Of a DNA stretch of 64,000 nt, positions 63,865 to 64,000 are shown piece by piece. Made by a program: the position numbers and the translations under genes. Every line of letters starts with the position of its first letter. Within the stretch, counting starts at the first letter, position 1. The notes under the pieces are model-generated. The model was not told the DNA's origin. It saw only the letters and a program-made list of their open reading frames with translations, and made no database searches. The DNA comes from Ciona intestinalis (lineage: Eukaryota > Chordata > Ascidiacea > Phlebobranchia > Cionidae), in contig NC_020177.2 of NCBI RefSeq assembly GCF_000224145.3, positions 2,807,649 to 2,871,648 of the forward strand. Direction: 5' to 3'.

Positions 63865-64000
63865 ATAAATACAGGCTATCGTATCTCGAATATTAAAGGT
63901 CTAACTAACCTACTATTAACTATAATACTGTGGGGTAAAATGGGATACTCCAAGGACCTTAACACACACATGATATCCCACATTTTTAGCGTTTAAAAAA

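Overview
The window looks like nuclear genomic DNA of an ascidian, most likely a Ciona species. Genes are split into many short exons with GT/AG introns, the sequence is AT-rich, and tunicate-type repeats are everywhere: roughly fifty copies of one ~190 bp inverted-repeat MITE (compare the published Ciona MITE Cimi-1) and about thirty copies or pieces of a tRNA-derived SINE-like repeat ending in ATTCATTC (compare Cics-1). Species was judged from repeats and gene content only. No search could be run, so family names rest on motifs read in the translations.

Layout: (1) 41-3013 (+), a type II membrane protein with a sponge short-chain collagen C4-like ectodomain. (2) 3848-5941 (-) and 9120-11182 (+), two divergent ependymin-related secreted protein genes with the same exon phases, separated by a three-copy ~850 bp tandem duplication. 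(3) 12270-14334 (+), a ficolin-like gene (short collagen stretch plus fibrinogen domain). (4) 15274-16782 (-), an intronless SLC43-type transporter. (5) 17367-24777 (-), a ten-exon SLC22 organic ion transporter with one apparent frameshift. (6) 27088-35236 (-), IQCE. (7) 35787-45829 (+), THOC1, head-to-head with IQCE and containing a duplicated exon. (8) 46700-52660, a cluster of five copies or remnants of a small secreted peptide gene: signal peptide, Arg-rich Cys core, acidic C-terminal tail. This has the architecture of an antimicrobial-peptide precursor and is the best candidate here for an undescribed system. (9) 53112-53832 (-), a possible small unrecognised gene. (10) 54027-57055 (+), a tetraspanin. 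(11) 58200-63864 (-), a calmodulin-like four-EF-hand protein.

Themes: surface, secreted and immune-type genes (C4-like protein, ependymins, ficolin, cationic peptides, tetraspanin) lie among housekeeping and ciliary genes (THOC1, IQCE, EF-hand protein). No shared pathway can be claimed from position alone. The three 50-N gaps all lie inside near-identical duplications (ependymin spacer, THOC1 exon 11, peptide cluster), which suggests unmerged haplotypes of a very polymorphic genome, so the copy numbers there need caution. Several transposons keep readable target-site duplications, including nested insertions.
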